64,000 nucleotides of DNA from Pseudomonas leptonychotis (GTDB taxonomy: Bacteria; Pseudomonadota; Gammaproteobacteria; Pseudomonadales; Pseudomonadaceae), in contig NZ_RFLV01000001.1 in assembly GCF_004920405.1 (NCBI RefSeq), positions 1-64,000 on the forward strand. The letters run 5' to 3'. This document shows, piece by piece, positions 24,999-34,310 of this stretch. Position numbers and translations under genes: made by a program. Position 1 is the first letter of the stretch; each line of letters starts with the position of its first letter. Under the pieces are notes generated by a model that ran no database searches, was not told where the DNA came from, and saw only the letters and a list, made by a program, of their open reading frames with translations.

Positions 24999-25646
24999 TC
25001 AGGGCGCCAGGCGCTCACGCAGCCAGGTAGAGCCTTGCAGACGGAAATTGAGGCGATCATGCAGGCGACTGGAACGGCCCTGCCAGAACTCAATGCGCTC
25101 TGGTAGCAGACGATAACCCCCCCAGTGCGGCGGGCAATGCGGCGCACGATCCAGAAAGCGTTGCTCAGTTTCGGCCAGCAGGCCTTCCAGTTCGGCGCGA
25201 TCAGCGATCACCCGGCTTTGTGGAGAAGCCCAGGCGCCCAAGCGACTGCCCAGCGGACGTACCTGGAAGTAGGCATCGCACTCCTCGGCACTGACGCGCT
25301 CAACCCGCCCCTCGATACGCACCTGACGCTCCAGGCTGGGCCAGAAAAAGGTCATGGCGGCAAAGGGGTTGGCGGCCAGGTGTTGGCCTTTGGCGCTGTC
25401 ATAGTTGCTGAAGAAGGTGAAGCCGCGAGCATCTAAGCCTTTAAGCAGCAGCACTCGACAATGCGGACGACCCTCAGCATCGACAGTCGCCAGGGTCATG
25501 GCATTGGGCTCGACCGGCAGTTGCTCGGTCTTCACCGCATCGGCAAACCATTGCTCGAATAACGCAAAAGGCTCAGCCGGCGCGTGGGCCTCGCTCAAGC
25601 CATCACGGGTGTAATCACGGCGCATATCAGCCAGGGTTTGTGTCAT
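24999..25646 (-). CDS. pdxH: Pyridoxamine 5'-phosphate oxidase (215 aa)
   Basis: An FMN enzyme that converts pyridoxine or pyridoxamine phosphate to pyridoxal phosphate, the last step of vitamin B6 synthesis and salvage. Motifs: [13 protein letters not shown] at the N-terminus, [20 protein letters not shown] with LKG at the FMN site, [16 protein letters not shown], and the C-terminal [15 protein letters not shown]. Length is normal for the family. Confidence 0.97.
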   Translation of the reverse strand: MTQTLADMRRDYTRDGLSEAHAPAEPFALFEQWFADAVKTEQLPVEPNAMTLATVDAEGRPHCRVLLLKGLDARGFTFFSNYDSAKGQHLAANPFAAMTFFWPSLERQVRIEGRVERVSAEECDAYFQVRPLGSRLGAWASPQSRVIADRAELEGLLAETEQRFLDRAPHCPPHWGGYRLLPERIEFWQGRSSRLHDRLNFRLQGSTWLRERLAP

Positions 25647-25735
25647 CGCTAAGTCCTCTCGATCACCTATTGCTCAGCATACCTGCGAGCGCTCTACCTG
25701 GCTTGATCTGCGGCAACACGCCGCTGTACAACCGT

Positions 25736-26422
25736 TTATTGGCTGCTGGCGGGCTTATCGATCTTAGCGACGGTTTTTGTACCCTTGCCATCCGCAGGCT
25801 TGGCAGCAGCCACAACAGTGGCGGGCGCCGGCGCCGGCTGGCTGTACTTGGCGATCAGGGCGTTCAGGGTAGGCTTTGAGGTCAGGAGTATTTCTACCCG
25901 ACGGTTGAGTGCACGACCTTGTTGGCTGTCGTTGGCCGCACGTGGCATATCAGAACCCAGGCCTTTGACCATCAAACGGTTTTGTTTGAGACCGCTCAGG
26001 CGAAAAATCGAGGTAAAGGCGCGGGCGCGCTGTTGGCTCAGCTCACGGTTGGCATTCACTTCGCCGCTGCTGTCAGCGTGGCCAAGGATCAACACGCCGA
26101 TGCTTTCATCGCTTTCCAGCAGCTTGGCCATGCGGCTCAATGGCCCCAGGGTTGTCGGCAGCATCATGTGGGGGCGGTCCGGGTTGAACGAGCCTTGCAC
26201 CGGAGCGGTCACCACCAACAGGTTTTCACGGCGCTCAAACTCAAAATGGGTGCCTTTAATCGCTTCACGCACCTTCGGCTCATACACATCCAACCAAGCC
26301 TGAGTCACTTCCGGGGGCGGCATGGCGACCACTTTCGGCGCAGGCTTTGTGTATTTTTCGAAAGCACTGCAACCGCTAATCAGTACACACAGGACGATGG
26401 CGAGAGTTTTGTTGGCGAGCAT
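25736..26422 (-). CDS. OmpA-family lipoprotein (228 aa)
   Basis: A lipobox ending in Cys18 (VLISGC) marks it as a lipoprotein. Residues 90-195 form the OmpA/Pal domain: GVLILGHADSSGEVNANREL, RARAFTSIFRLSG and MPRAANDSQQGRALNRRVEI. The C-terminal Ala/Lys-rich tail (KPADGKGTKTVAKIDKPASS) is unusual for this domain. The ATG at 26422 is chosen because it begins the signal peptide. Confidence 0.88.
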   Translation of the reverse strand: MLANKTLAIVLCVLISGCSAFEKYTKPAPKVVAMPPPEVTQAWLDVYEPKVREAIKGTHFEFERRENLLVVTAPVQGSFNPDRPHMMLPTTLGPLSRMAKLLESDESIGVLILGHADSSGEVNANRELSQQRARAFTSIFRLSGLKQNRLMVKGLGSDMPRAANDSQQGRALNRRVEILLTSKPTLNALIAKYSQPAPAPATVVAAAKPADGKGTKTVAKIDKPASSQ

Positions 26423-26516
26423 CGGGAATCCACATCGTAATAAGCAAAAGAAGCCGGTCAGTGGCCCACTGGGTAAGCGGGCCACGCCATGTTGCGCAGC
26501 AGTTTAGCTGAGCTGG

Positions 26517-27662
26517 CTATAAACAATCAGCCAATAGACGCGCAAGTTTCTGCGCACGAGGGTCCATCAAGACGAACGGTCCTAGGTTGTTGGTGACAAA
26601 CCCGAAGGCCACATCCCGTTCCGGGTCGGCAAAACCAATGGAACCGCCGGCACCAGGATGACCAAAAGCACGCGGCCCCATGCCATAGGTGGCGTTGGCG
26701 ACCTCAGGCTGGTCAAGCATGCACCCCAAACCGAAACGGGTACGGGTCAGCAGCGTCTTGTCCTCGCCCACCGCATGTTCACGGGTCAACTCGGCCAGCA
26801 ACTCGCTCTCCAGCAGTTGGCCGTCCAGCAAGCCGCTATAAAAACCTGCCAGGCTGCGCGCGTTGCCATGCCCGTTAGCCGCCGGCTGCTGCATGCGCCG
26901 CCATTCAGGCTTGTTGGTACTGGTCATGATCGATGGTGGGTTGGTGAAAGCCCGGGTACTCATGGCCGCTGGCTCACTCATCATGGTTTTGAGCAGGCGC
27001 TGGGCTGCCGCGTCGCCGAAGTTACCCTTGCCACGGGAGATGATCGCCACCCGGTCGAACTCTTCATCGGCCAGGCCAACATGAAAGTCCAGCCCCAGCG
27101 GCTTGGCTGTGCGCGCGACGATAGATTCGCCCGGCCCGCACCCTTCGACACGGCGCAACACTTCACCCACTAGCCAACCGTAAGTGATAGGCGCATAACC
27201 ATGGCCATCACCCAAAGCCCACCAGGGCTGTTCAGCGGCCAGCGCCGTGGTCATGGCCTGCCAGTCATACAGGGCCTCGGCTGGCAACATCTGGCGCAAG
27301 GCAGGCAGACCGGCTTGATGGCTGAGCAAATGACGCAGGGTGATCTTGTCCTTGCCGGCCGCAGCGAACTCCGGCCAGTAGCGCGCCACCGGTGCATCCA
27401 GCTCAAGCTTGCCTTCACCCACCAGCTGAAGAGCGGTGACCGCTGTAAAAGTCTTGGTGCATGAGAACAGATTGAGGATGGTGTCGCTGTGCCAAGCCTG
27501 CTGACCCTCCTTGTCAGCCACGCCGGCCCACAGGTCCACCACGGTTTCGCCACCAACCTGCACGCACAGCGCCATGCCGCGTTCCTGCGGTTCATCAAAC
27601 AACGCCGCAAACGCGTCTCTCAATGCTTCGAATTTGAGATCAAAGTAACCCTGTATCTGCAC
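26517..27662 (-). CDS. Class C beta-lactamase-like serine hydrolase/esterase (381 aa)
   Basis: The Ser-x-x-Lys motif is SCTK at residues 67-70 (LFSCTKTFTAVTALQLV), and LGFDFHV-like loops and HPGAGGSIGFADPE lie near the C-terminus. There is no signal peptide, so it is more likely a cytosolic esterase (EstB-like) than a true AmpC. The start is GTG at 27662 with AGAGGAG 6-8 nt upstream. It lies between the GH enzyme and an OmpA lipoprotein gene, all on the minus strand. Confidence 0.88.
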   Translation of the reverse strand: MQIQGYFDLKFEALRDAFAALFDEPQERGMALCVQVGGETVVDLWAGVADKEGQQAWHSDTILNLFSCTKTFTAVTALQLVGEGKLELDAPVARYWPEFAAAGKDKITLRHLLSHQAGLPALRQMLPAEALYDWQAMTTALAAEQPWWALGDGHGYAPITYGWLVGEVLRRVEGCGPGESIVARTAKPLGLDFHVGLADEEFDRVAIISRGKGNFGDAAAQRLLKTMMSEPAAMSTRAFTNPPSIMTSTNKPEWRRMQQPAANGHGNARSLAGFYSGLLDGQLLESELLAELTREHAVGEDKTLLTRTRFGLGCMLDQPEVANATYGMGPRAFGHPGAGGSIGFADPERDVAFGFVTNNLGPFVLMDPRAQKLARLLADCL

Positions 27663-27778
27663 ACCCTGCTCCTCTAATACGACTGGGCCCAGTATTCGGC
27701 CGATTGTTTCAGCTCTGCTGCCCGCGGTGAACCCGACTCAAGGCTTGCAGCACCACTATCAGCCGCGCGAATAGGCCC

Positions 27779-29986
27779 TCACGGAGTTGCGGTGACGGGC
27801 GCAGGGGCCTCTGCCTTAAGTACAACTTTTGGCACATCCAAGTTGGCTTTGCGCACGGCTTTGACGAAGCTGTCCCACGGCCGGTCGGTGATGCCGACCA
27901 GGCCGAGATGACCGTTCTCACCATCCAACAAACGGCCAGTGACGGGTTGATCAAGGTATTGGAACCAGTGCACGCCAACGATCTGCGGCTCTTCCAGGGC
28001 CTTGGCCAGAAAATGCGCATAGGCCGGTCCGCGCTCTTCTTCTTTGTAGACCTCAGCCACACCGCCCCAGAACGGTCCACGGTCCCGCGAGCCGAAGTGG
28101 AACTCGGTGATCATCAGCGGCTTGTCCAGCTGGCGCAGTGCGGCAAAGTCATAACCATGCTGCGGTTCGCGGGTGTAGAAATTGAAGCTCAGCACATCAC
28201 AGAAACTCGCACAGGCATTCACCGCCTCCGGAATGCTGCTGGCAAACCGGCCACCCAACAGCAGGTGGTTGGGCGCGTGCCAGTCAAGCGAATCGGCGAT
28301 GGTTTTGAAATAAGTCTCGGCATAGAGGCGCAAGAATGCCTGCATGTCCTTCTCGATGGCCGGAAACTCAGCACTGGGCAACGGCGCTTGGAAGCCTGGA
28401 TCTTCCATCAACTCCCAAGCCGGTAGCTCAATCCCCCAGGCTCGCGACAAGCCATTCTGGTTACGGTATTTGTCGCGCAGCAACTTGAGAAAAGCCCGCT
28501 TGGCCGGCACATCGGTACTCAAACGCAAGGTGGCGTACCCCAGGGCGTAACGCCCATTGGGGTCATCCGCAGGGCCCGCCCAGGCCAGCTCATTGTCGGC
28601 GAAATAACCAAGCAACCAGGGATTGTCACGGTGATCACGCGAGGCAATCGCCACCGCGCGCTCGGTGGCCATGGCAAACCGCGGATCGAATGGATCAGGC
28701 ATCGCGCCCCACCAGTCAACGCCAGTGCTGATGGTGGCGTAATCACCTTGAATCGACAGTGGAATACTGAACGGCATGCGCGTGTCACCACCAAACGCAG
28801 GCTCGCTCCAATTGCCTAGGGTGTTGAAACCCCAGGCTTGCAGGCGGTCCTGGCTGAGAATGCGCCAGGCAGCAGGGTCAGCTTGACCATAACTGCGCTG
28901 CACGTTGGCCTTGTAGAAATCAAACCAGCGTCCACTGGCAAACGTGCGCCCCTGATTGGCACCGGTGTCGCTACGGCTATCAGACTGACCGAAATAGGTC
29001 GCCAGCGCGTCACCCGGCTGCGGCAGATCGGCAAACATCGCCTCGCGCCCCTCAACATAGGTGGCGCTCTGCTGCGCGGTTACTGCGTTGACGCCCAGCG
29101 AGTAGAACGGATGCCCTTCAGGCGTAACCAGAAACCAGCGACCATCACGTTTCTCAGTACGGAAAAAACCGCTCGCCTCAAACGGCATGCCACCGGTCCA
29201 GCCGGAAAATTTATCCTGCGCCGGGCGCTCGGCCAACCAACCATGCAGTTGTTTTTGCTCCTGGATCACGGCTTGTTGCAACTGCTCATCAGTCTTGACC
29301 TTGCCCGGCCAGTCGGCACGCGCGTACTGGCCGTAACGGTCGACGATACCGGCATAGGCTGCTGCCGAAAGCTGCTCGCCGGTCACGCCAAACTGGCTGA
29401 TCAGAATATGTTGCGCCGCTTTCGGTTCGGGCATGGACAGGGTGACGGCACTGACCTTACTCACGTCCAGCGCGCCGCTGACCGTATCGGCCAGCAGCAA
29501 CCGCTGGCCTTTGTGCGTCCAAGGCATCGGCACGCCGGCACGCATACCCTGATCGCGGGGCGAAGCCGCTTGCAAAGGAATCAACAGGGTTTGCGCAGGA
29601 CCGGCAGGCAAGGCGATTCGGGTGTTGAGTCGCTGGCCATCGCTACTTTCAATCTGCACATCCAAGGTCAACGCCCAATCCATAGCGTTTTGTACACGCA
29701 GGCTGACCAGAGTTTGCTGCGACCAATCCCAACTGCCGCTTTGCGGAGTCAGCCGCAGGCTCGGCTGCGCGGCGGGATAGAAGGTCACCCGACGCAGCAC
29801 TTCGCCCTGTGGCGTTGGCTCGCCGATGCGATTGGGCAACTCGGCGTCCTGCGTCGTGACCTGTACCGCGTCTAGTGGCCGTACGAAGTTAAATAACTCC
29901 TGCGGCTCTGATGCCACCGCGGCGCTGCCATAACCCAGTAGTGCTGATAACAGAACACCCGCTTGCAGCCTGCGTTTCACCTTCAC
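27779..29986 (-). CDS. GH50-like glycoside hydrolase (agarase-type), secreted (735 aa)
   Basis: A signal peptide (KVKRRLQAGVLLSALLGYGS, then AAVA) is followed by a beta-sandwich-like N-terminal region and a TIM-barrel catalytic domain from about residue 275. Conserved pieces are LQAWGFNTLGNWSEP, GYFADNELAWAG (general acid/base Glu near residue 466) and PLMITEFHFGSRDRG (nucleophile Glu near residue 626). The fold fits the GH50/agarase group. The true sugar substrate in this organism is unknown. The GTG at 29986 is favoured because GGGGAG lies 8 nt upstream. An ATG further upstream has no signal peptide. Confidence 0.75.
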   Translation of the reverse strand: MKVKRRLQAGVLLSALLGYGSAAVASEPQELFNFVRPLDAVQVTTQDAELPNRIGEPTPQGEVLRRVTFYPAAQPSLRLTPQSGSWDWSQQTLVSLRVQNAMDWALTLDVQIESSDGQRLNTRIALPAGPAQTLLIPLQAASPRDQGMRAGVPMPWTHKGQRLLLADTVSGALDVSKVSAVTLSMPEPKAAQHILISQFGVTGEQLSAAAYAGIVDRYGQYARADWPGKVKTDEQLQQAVIQEQKQLHGWLAERPAQDKFSGWTGGMPFEASGFFRTEKRDGRWFLVTPEGHPFYSLGVNAVTAQQSATYVEGREAMFADLPQPGDALATYFGQSDSRSDTGANQGRTFASGRWFDFYKANVQRSYGQADPAAWRILSQDRLQAWGFNTLGNWSEPAFGGDTRMPFSIPLSIQGDYATISTGVDWWGAMPDPFDPRFAMATERAVAIASRDHRDNPWLLGYFADNELAWAGPADDPNGRYALGYATLRLSTDVPAKRAFLKLLRDKYRNQNGLSRAWGIELPAWELMEDPGFQAPLPSAEFPAIEKDMQAFLRLYAETYFKTIADSLDWHAPNHLLLGGRFASSIPEAVNACASFCDVLSFNFYTREPQHGYDFAALRQLDKPLMITEFHFGSRDRGPFWGGVAEVYKEEERGPAYAHFLAKALEEPQIVGVHWFQYLDQPVTGRLLDGENGHLGLVGITDRPWDSFVKAVRKANLDVPKVVLKAEAPAPVTATP

Positions 29987-30197
29987 GAACCACACTCCCC
30001 CATTGTTTCGGTCGCTTTGGGCAACACCGCCCAGAGCAAAATTCAGACGTTGATAACGACCAACGTATTGTGCACGCGCCACTTGGAACGAATACAGCGC
30101 GGCAAGTTGCCCAATACCGACGGGCGGGCTTAGGGAACAGTGAGAACGCCGAGGTTAATGGGCCTCGACAACTTCACTTAGTATTTTTAGCGGCCTG

Positions 30198-32342
30198 CTA
30201 GCTGATCTCACGACGGAACGGCGGTAAAGCATTGAGGATCGATTTTCCGTAGCGCTGGGTGACCACCCGCCGGTCCAGCAGAGTAATAGTGCCGCGATCG
30301 GCCTCGGTACGCAGCAACCGTCCACAGGCCTGCACCAGACGCAGCGAGGCATCCGGTACGGCAATCTCCATAAACGGATTACCGCCGCGCGCTTCGATCC
30401 ATTCGGCCAGCGCCGCTTCTACCGGATCGTCCGGCACGGCAAAGGGAATCTTGGCAATCACCACATGCTCACAGTAAGCCCCCGGCAGGTCGACTCCCTC
30501 GGCAAAACTGGCCAGGCCAAACAGCACGCTTTCCTCTCCGCTATCGACCCGCGCCTTGTGTTTGTTCAGCGTTTCCTGCTTGGACAGGTTGCCCTGAATA
30601 AACACTCGCTTGCGCCAATCGCGCTCCAGCCCCTCAAACACATCCTGCATCTGCTTGCGCGAGGAGAACAGCACCAGGGTGCCGCGCGAACCTTCAACCA
30701 AACCAGGTAGATCACGAATAATCGCCGCCGTATGCGCAACAGCATCACGCGGATCAGCATTCAGGTTAGGCACTCGCAATACACCGGCATCGGCATGATG
30801 GAACGGACTCGGCACCACAGTGGTGACCGCCACTTTCGGCAGCCCTGCGCGCATGCGGTAGCGATCAAACGTGCCCAGTGCGGTTAGGGTCGCCGACGTC
30901 ACTAACGCGCCATAGGCGACATTCCACAGATTACGCCGCAGTGTTTCAGCAGCCAGAATTGGACTGGCGTTGACCTCGATATCGAACAGTGCACCACTGT
31001 CAGCCAGGGTCAACCAGCGTGCCATCGGCGGGCTTTCCTCAGGATCTTCAGCGGTAAACGCCAGCCACAGCTCCCAACTACCCTGAGCGCGCGCTAACAA
31101 GCTACCGAACAGCGGATACCATTCTTCGGCCTGATGGCTGGCGATACCAACAGTGGCCTCACCATCCATGGCTTCTTTGAGCTGCTCGGCCACGCCGGTG
31201 AACAGCTCGGTCAACTTGGAGAAACCCTTCTTCAGCTCCACGCCCAGCTCAATCAAATGCGCCGGCACCACGCCGCCAACAAAGCGATGACGGGGTCGCT
31301 CGCGCCCCTGCATGTCTTCGCCCGGCTTGAAGTCAGCCACCTGTTCGCAGGCGGCGAACATGAACTGCTGCTGGGTTTTGATCTCACGCGCCAGCTCTGG
31401 CACTTGCTCAATCAAGCGTCCCAAGTCGCCGGGCAGCGGGTGCTGGGCCAATAGTTTGGTGAGGTTTTTGGCCGTCTGCTCCAACCAATCGGCCGTCGAA
31501 CGCAGTCGGGTGAAGTGGGCGAAATGGCCGATGGCTTTGTCCGGCAGGTGATGGCCTTCGTCGAACACATACAGGGTATCGCGCGGGTCCGGCAGCACCG
31601 CGCCGCCACCCAGGGCCAGGTCAGCGAGGACCATGTCATGGTTGGTGACGATGACATCGACCTTGCCCATGCCTTCGCGTGCTTTATAGAAGGCGCATTG
31701 CTGAAAATTCGGGCAGTGACGGCTGGTGCATTGGCTATGGTCGGTGGTCAATTGCGACCAGCGCGCGTCTTCCAACTCTTCCGGCCAACTGTCGCGATCG
31801 CCGTCCCACTTATTGCCGGCGAGCTTTTCGATCATCACCGTGAAGAGCTTCTGACTCTGCTCATCCACATCGATCTTGAAGCCTTCTTCTTCGAACAACT
31901 GGGCGGTGGCGCTTTGCGCTTGACCTTCCTGCAACAAGACATCCAGCTTGGACAGGCACAGATAACGACCGCGCCCCTTGGCCAGTGCGAAGCTGAAGTT
32001 CAAGCCGCTGTTGCGCATCAGATCCGGCAGATCCTTATGCACGATCTGCTCTTGCAGGGCCACGGTAGCTGTAGCGATTACCAGACGCTTGCCGGCTGCT
32101 TTGGCCGTGGGGATCGCAGCCAGGCTATAGGCCACTGTCTTGCCGGTACCGGTGCCGGCTTCAACCGCCACCACTGCCGGTTCGCCCACGCGCCGACCTT
32201 CTTCGTCGGTACTGATCGCGCCCAGCACCTTGGCGATTTCAGCAATCATCAAGCGCTGGCCATAACGCGGCTTGAGCGACTTGGCTTCGAGGAAACGGGA
32301 ATACGCGCCCTGGATCTGGGACTTGAGTTCAGTACTGAGCAT
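30198..32342 (-). CDS. dinG: DinG-type ATP-dependent DNA helicase (714 aa)
   Basis: An XPD-like superfamily 2 helicase with Walker A AVEAGTGTGKTVAYSL (residues 60-75) and DEGHHL as the Walker B box. Iron-sulfur cysteines lie in RYLCLSKLD and TSRHCPNFQQCAFYK. Near the C-terminus are ASFAEGVDLPGAYC and QACGRLLRTEADRGTI. It unwinds DNA from 5' to 3' and helps repair R-loops or D-loops. The ATG at 32342 is the natural start. The length is normal for DinG. Confidence 0.94.
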   Translation of the reverse strand: MLSTELKSQIQGAYSRFLEAKSLKPRYGQRLMIAEIAKVLGAISTDEEGRRVGEPAVVAVEAGTGTGKTVAYSLAAIPTAKAAGKRLVIATATVALQEQIVHKDLPDLMRNSGLNFSFALAKGRGRYLCLSKLDVLLQEGQAQSATAQLFEEEGFKIDVDEQSQKLFTVMIEKLAGNKWDGDRDSWPEELEDARWSQLTTDHSQCTSRHCPNFQQCAFYKAREGMGKVDVIVTNHDMVLADLALGGGAVLPDPRDTLYVFDEGHHLPDKAIGHFAHFTRLRSTADWLEQTAKNLTKLLAQHPLPGDLGRLIEQVPELAREIKTQQQFMFAACEQVADFKPGEDMQGRERPRHRFVGGVVPAHLIELGVELKKGFSKLTELFTGVAEQLKEAMDGEATVGIASHQAEEWYPLFGSLLARAQGSWELWLAFTAEDPEESPPMARWLTLADSGALFDIEVNASPILAAETLRRNLWNVAYGALVTSATLTALGTFDRYRMRAGLPKVAVTTVVPSPFHHADAGVLRVPNLNADPRDAVAHTAAIIRDLPGLVEGSRGTLVLFSSRKQMQDVFEGLERDWRKRVFIQGNLSKQETLNKHKARVDSGEESVLFGLASFAEGVDLPGAYCEHVVIAKIPFAVPDDPVEAALAEWIEARGGNPFMEIAVPDASLRLVQACGRLLRTEADRGTITLLDRRVVTQRYGKSILNALPPFRREIS

Positions 32343-32548
32343 GGGATCTTGACGCGAAAAGGCTGGATAAATTTTCAGTGTTTGTAATCGACGGCTATCA
32401 TAGCGCGCTAATTGATCCAGCGCTGAACCGCTTAGGACCTGTTTACGATCTCGCGAGCTAGAGCCATGCAGGCAGAAACAAGCGAAAAACGCAGCAGGAC
32501 CGACGCGCAGCAGATCGTAAATAGGTTCTTAACCAATAGGAGTGCCGC
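32343..32548. other. Intergenic region with a short palindromic element
   Basis: About 206 bp between divergent dinG and the CopD-family gene. It holds the promoters of both. From 32432 to 32532 there is a MITE-like element with imperfect terminal inverted repeats. See the separate repeat entry. Confidence 0.6.
32432..32532. repeat. Short palindromic (MITE-like) element
   Basis: About 100 bp. The left end TTAGGACCTGTTTACGATCT and right end AGATCGTAAATAGGTTCTTA are imperfect inverted repeats of each other. The inside has no gene. The string ACCGACGCGCAGCAGA also occurs at about 18029. Non-autonomous elements of this type are common in Pseudomonas intergenic DNA. Confidence 0.65.
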
Positions 32549-33013
32549 ATGACCCCTTATGCCTTCGTCTACAGCTTGCACCTGCTCGCCGCCCTGGTCT
32601 GGGTAGGCGGCATGTTCTTCGCGTGGATGGTGTTACGCCCTGCAGCAGTCACCGCACTGGAAGCACCTGCCCGCTTGAAACTCTGGCTGGCCGTATTTCC
32701 GCGTTTTTTCTACTGGGTATGGGCTGCCGTGATTGTGTTGCCGATTACTGGCGTGGGCATGTTGCACCTGCGCTTTAGCGGCTTCGAAGCCGCGCCGCGC
32801 TATGTGCACATCATGATCGGGCTGTATGTCGCCATGCTGGCGCTGTTTCTGCGCATTCAGCTACTGCAGCTACCCGAATTGCGCCGCGCGGTGGTTGCAG
32901 AGGATTGGCCGAACGGCGGCGCTGTTCTTGGACGTATTCGTCGGTTGGTCGGCATCAACCTGTTACTGGGTTTGCTGGTAGTCGCAATCGCAGGCGCTCG
33001 CCCTTCGTTCTAA
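32549..33013 (+). CDS. CopD-family membrane protein (154 aa)
   Basis: Four membrane segments (residues 6-29, 50-71, 79-100 and 131-149) with the CopD-type N-terminus SLHLLAALVWVGGMFFAWMV. Some relatives take up copper, while others in this family are predicted haem- or metal-linked membrane proteins. The GGAG upstream (ATAGGAGTGCCGC before the ATG) supports the start. No copper gene is near. Confidence 0.85.
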   Translation: MTPYAFVYSLHLLAALVWVGGMFFAWMVLRPAAVTALEAPARLKLWLAVFPRFFYWVWAAVIVLPITGVGMLHLRFSGFEAAPRYVHIMIGLYVAMLALFLRIQLLQLPELRRAVVAEDWPNGGAVLGRIRRLVGINLLLGLLVVAIAGARPSF

Positions 33014-33023
33014 TGCTACGCAG

Positions 33024-33051
33024 GTAAGCGCTGCCGCAAGGCAGCGCTTAC
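33024..33051. terminator. Convergent hairpin terminator
   Basis: GTAAGCGCTGCC and its complement around a GCAA tetraloop, between the CopD-family gene and the collagen-like gene. There is no long T run. Confidence 0.65.
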
Positions 33052-33054
33052 TAC

Positions 33055-33816
33055 TCAGAACTGCACAAGATTTAACGCACCAGCCGGGCCTGATTCGCCC
33101 GCACGGCCTGCCTGTCCGGGCTTGCCATCACGTGCGCCGTCAGTGCTGTACAACCAGCATCCCTTACTCACGCCACCTTGACCGCCCGCCCCCGGCGCAC
33201 CCGGTTGACCACCACTGCCGCCATCCACGCGCACGGTTAACTGTTCCACCAAAACAGCTTGCGGTACTTCTAGGCGCACCTGCCCACCTGCAGCGCCAGG
33301 CTGGCCGTCACCGCCATCGAAACCGTCATGACCACGACTGGCTTCGCCCCAAGTGCAACCACCTGGCTTGCCATCTGCACCGGCAATACCTGTATAACCC
33401 GGCGCGCCGTGACCGCCGCGCACATCAAATGTCAGACTTTCCAGGGTTACAACTTGCAAACGAACGCTCAGGTCGCGACCCGGCAAGGCGGGGGTTTCAT
33501 AGCTGCCCCGAGCGCCACGCGCAGTGATCTGCGCACCACTGGCAATCTCGGCGGCAGCCACTTCGAGGCGTAATTCCTGATCACTGGGTGCAATCGCCAG
33601 GCGCGCGTCACGACCCAAACGTAATTGCGCTACGCGAATTTCGGTCAATCCAGATGGAATCAGGAGCGTGCCGTGATCGGCAATGTCCAGCCGATCAAGC
33701 AACAACACACTGGTGTTGCTCGGCAGACGCATAAACGCGTTGGACTCAACTTCGATCACTGCTTCGGCCAATACGAGAGGGCTAAAGAGCGCGGCAAGGG
33801 CTAACCAATTACGCAT
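33055..33816 (-). CDS. Secreted protein with collagen-like Gly-rich C-terminal half (253 aa)
   Basis: A signal peptide (MRNWLALAALFSPLVLAEA) is followed by a beta-rich domain to about residue 120, then Gly-Xaa-Yaa-like segments: GGHGAPGYTGIAGADGKPGG, DGFDGGDGQPGAAGG, GGSGGQPGAPGAGGQGG and GKPGQAGRAGESGPAGA. Between them are short beta segments and two Cys residues. The repeats are interrupted, so a true triple helix is uncertain. It overlaps the upstream gene by 8 nt (ATG within GCGTAA context), so it is translationally coupled. No close family recognised. Confidence 0.75.
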   Translation of the reverse strand: MRNWLALAALFSPLVLAEAVIEVESNAFMRLPSNTSVLLLDRLDIADHGTLLIPSGLTEIRVAQLRLGRDARLAIAPSDQELRLEVAAAEIASGAQITARGARGSYETPALPGRDLSVRLQVVTLESLTFDVRGGHGAPGYTGIAGADGKPGGCTWGEASRGHDGFDGGDGQPGAAGGQVRLEVPQAVLVEQLTVRVDGGSGGQPGAPGAGGQGGVSKGCWLYSTDGARDGKPGQAGRAGESGPAGALNLVQF

Positions 33817-34123
33817 TTTCAGCCTCCAACTGCAGGGCTTCCAAAGGTTGCTCTGGAGCCGTCACAGTGCCCTCGGCGGGCATACCCAGCAGCTGAAAAA
33901 CCCCAAACAGCAGGATTTGAATCCGCGTCTGAGCCGGTTGGGCGCTCGCCGCAATGCGCTTGTCAAAGAGCCATAATTCCAACGCATGAACCAGCAGGAT
34001 GAAGACGCCCGCCGCATTCAGCAGCAGCGTAAAAGGTTGTGCGAAAGGCTGCAGCAGGTTTGCCAGCACGACGCCCCAGAACAATGCCGTCAGCACTTTA
34101 CCCACAGTCAGAAATAACTTCAT
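33809..34123 (-). CDS. DUF1145 membrane protein (104 aa)
   Basis: Two to three hydrophobic segments (residues 4-28, 33-53 and possibly 68-78) with the DUF1145/YhhL pattern GKVLTALFWGVVLANLLQPF. Inner membrane. Function unknown. It is the first gene of a two-gene unit with the collagen-like protein. Confidence 0.85.
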   Translation of the reverse strand: MKLFLTVGKVLTALFWGVVLANLLQPFAQPFTLLLNAAGVFILLVHALELWLFDKRIAASAQPAQTRIQILLFGVFQLLGMPAEGTVTAPEQPLEALQLEAENA

Positions 34124-34310
34124 ACCCGCCCCCAGCAGTTTTTATTTCGCTGCACCTTATCTGCTTTGGGGGTGTGCTGCCAGAAGACCAGTAAAAACCA
34201 TGAAGGACGAATACCTTCACAGTTTTTACTGGATGAAGCGGCTCGCTTGCTGACAGGCCGTTGCGAACCAGCTCATGGGTTCGCAACGGCCTGTCAGCAC
34301 GTCACATCAG

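Noticed and set aside
28838-29875. Plus-strand open frame of 345 codons antisense to the glycoside hydrolase
   Set aside because: Basic, low-complexity product with no signal or motif. The minus-strand gene has a signal peptide and catalytic motifs.
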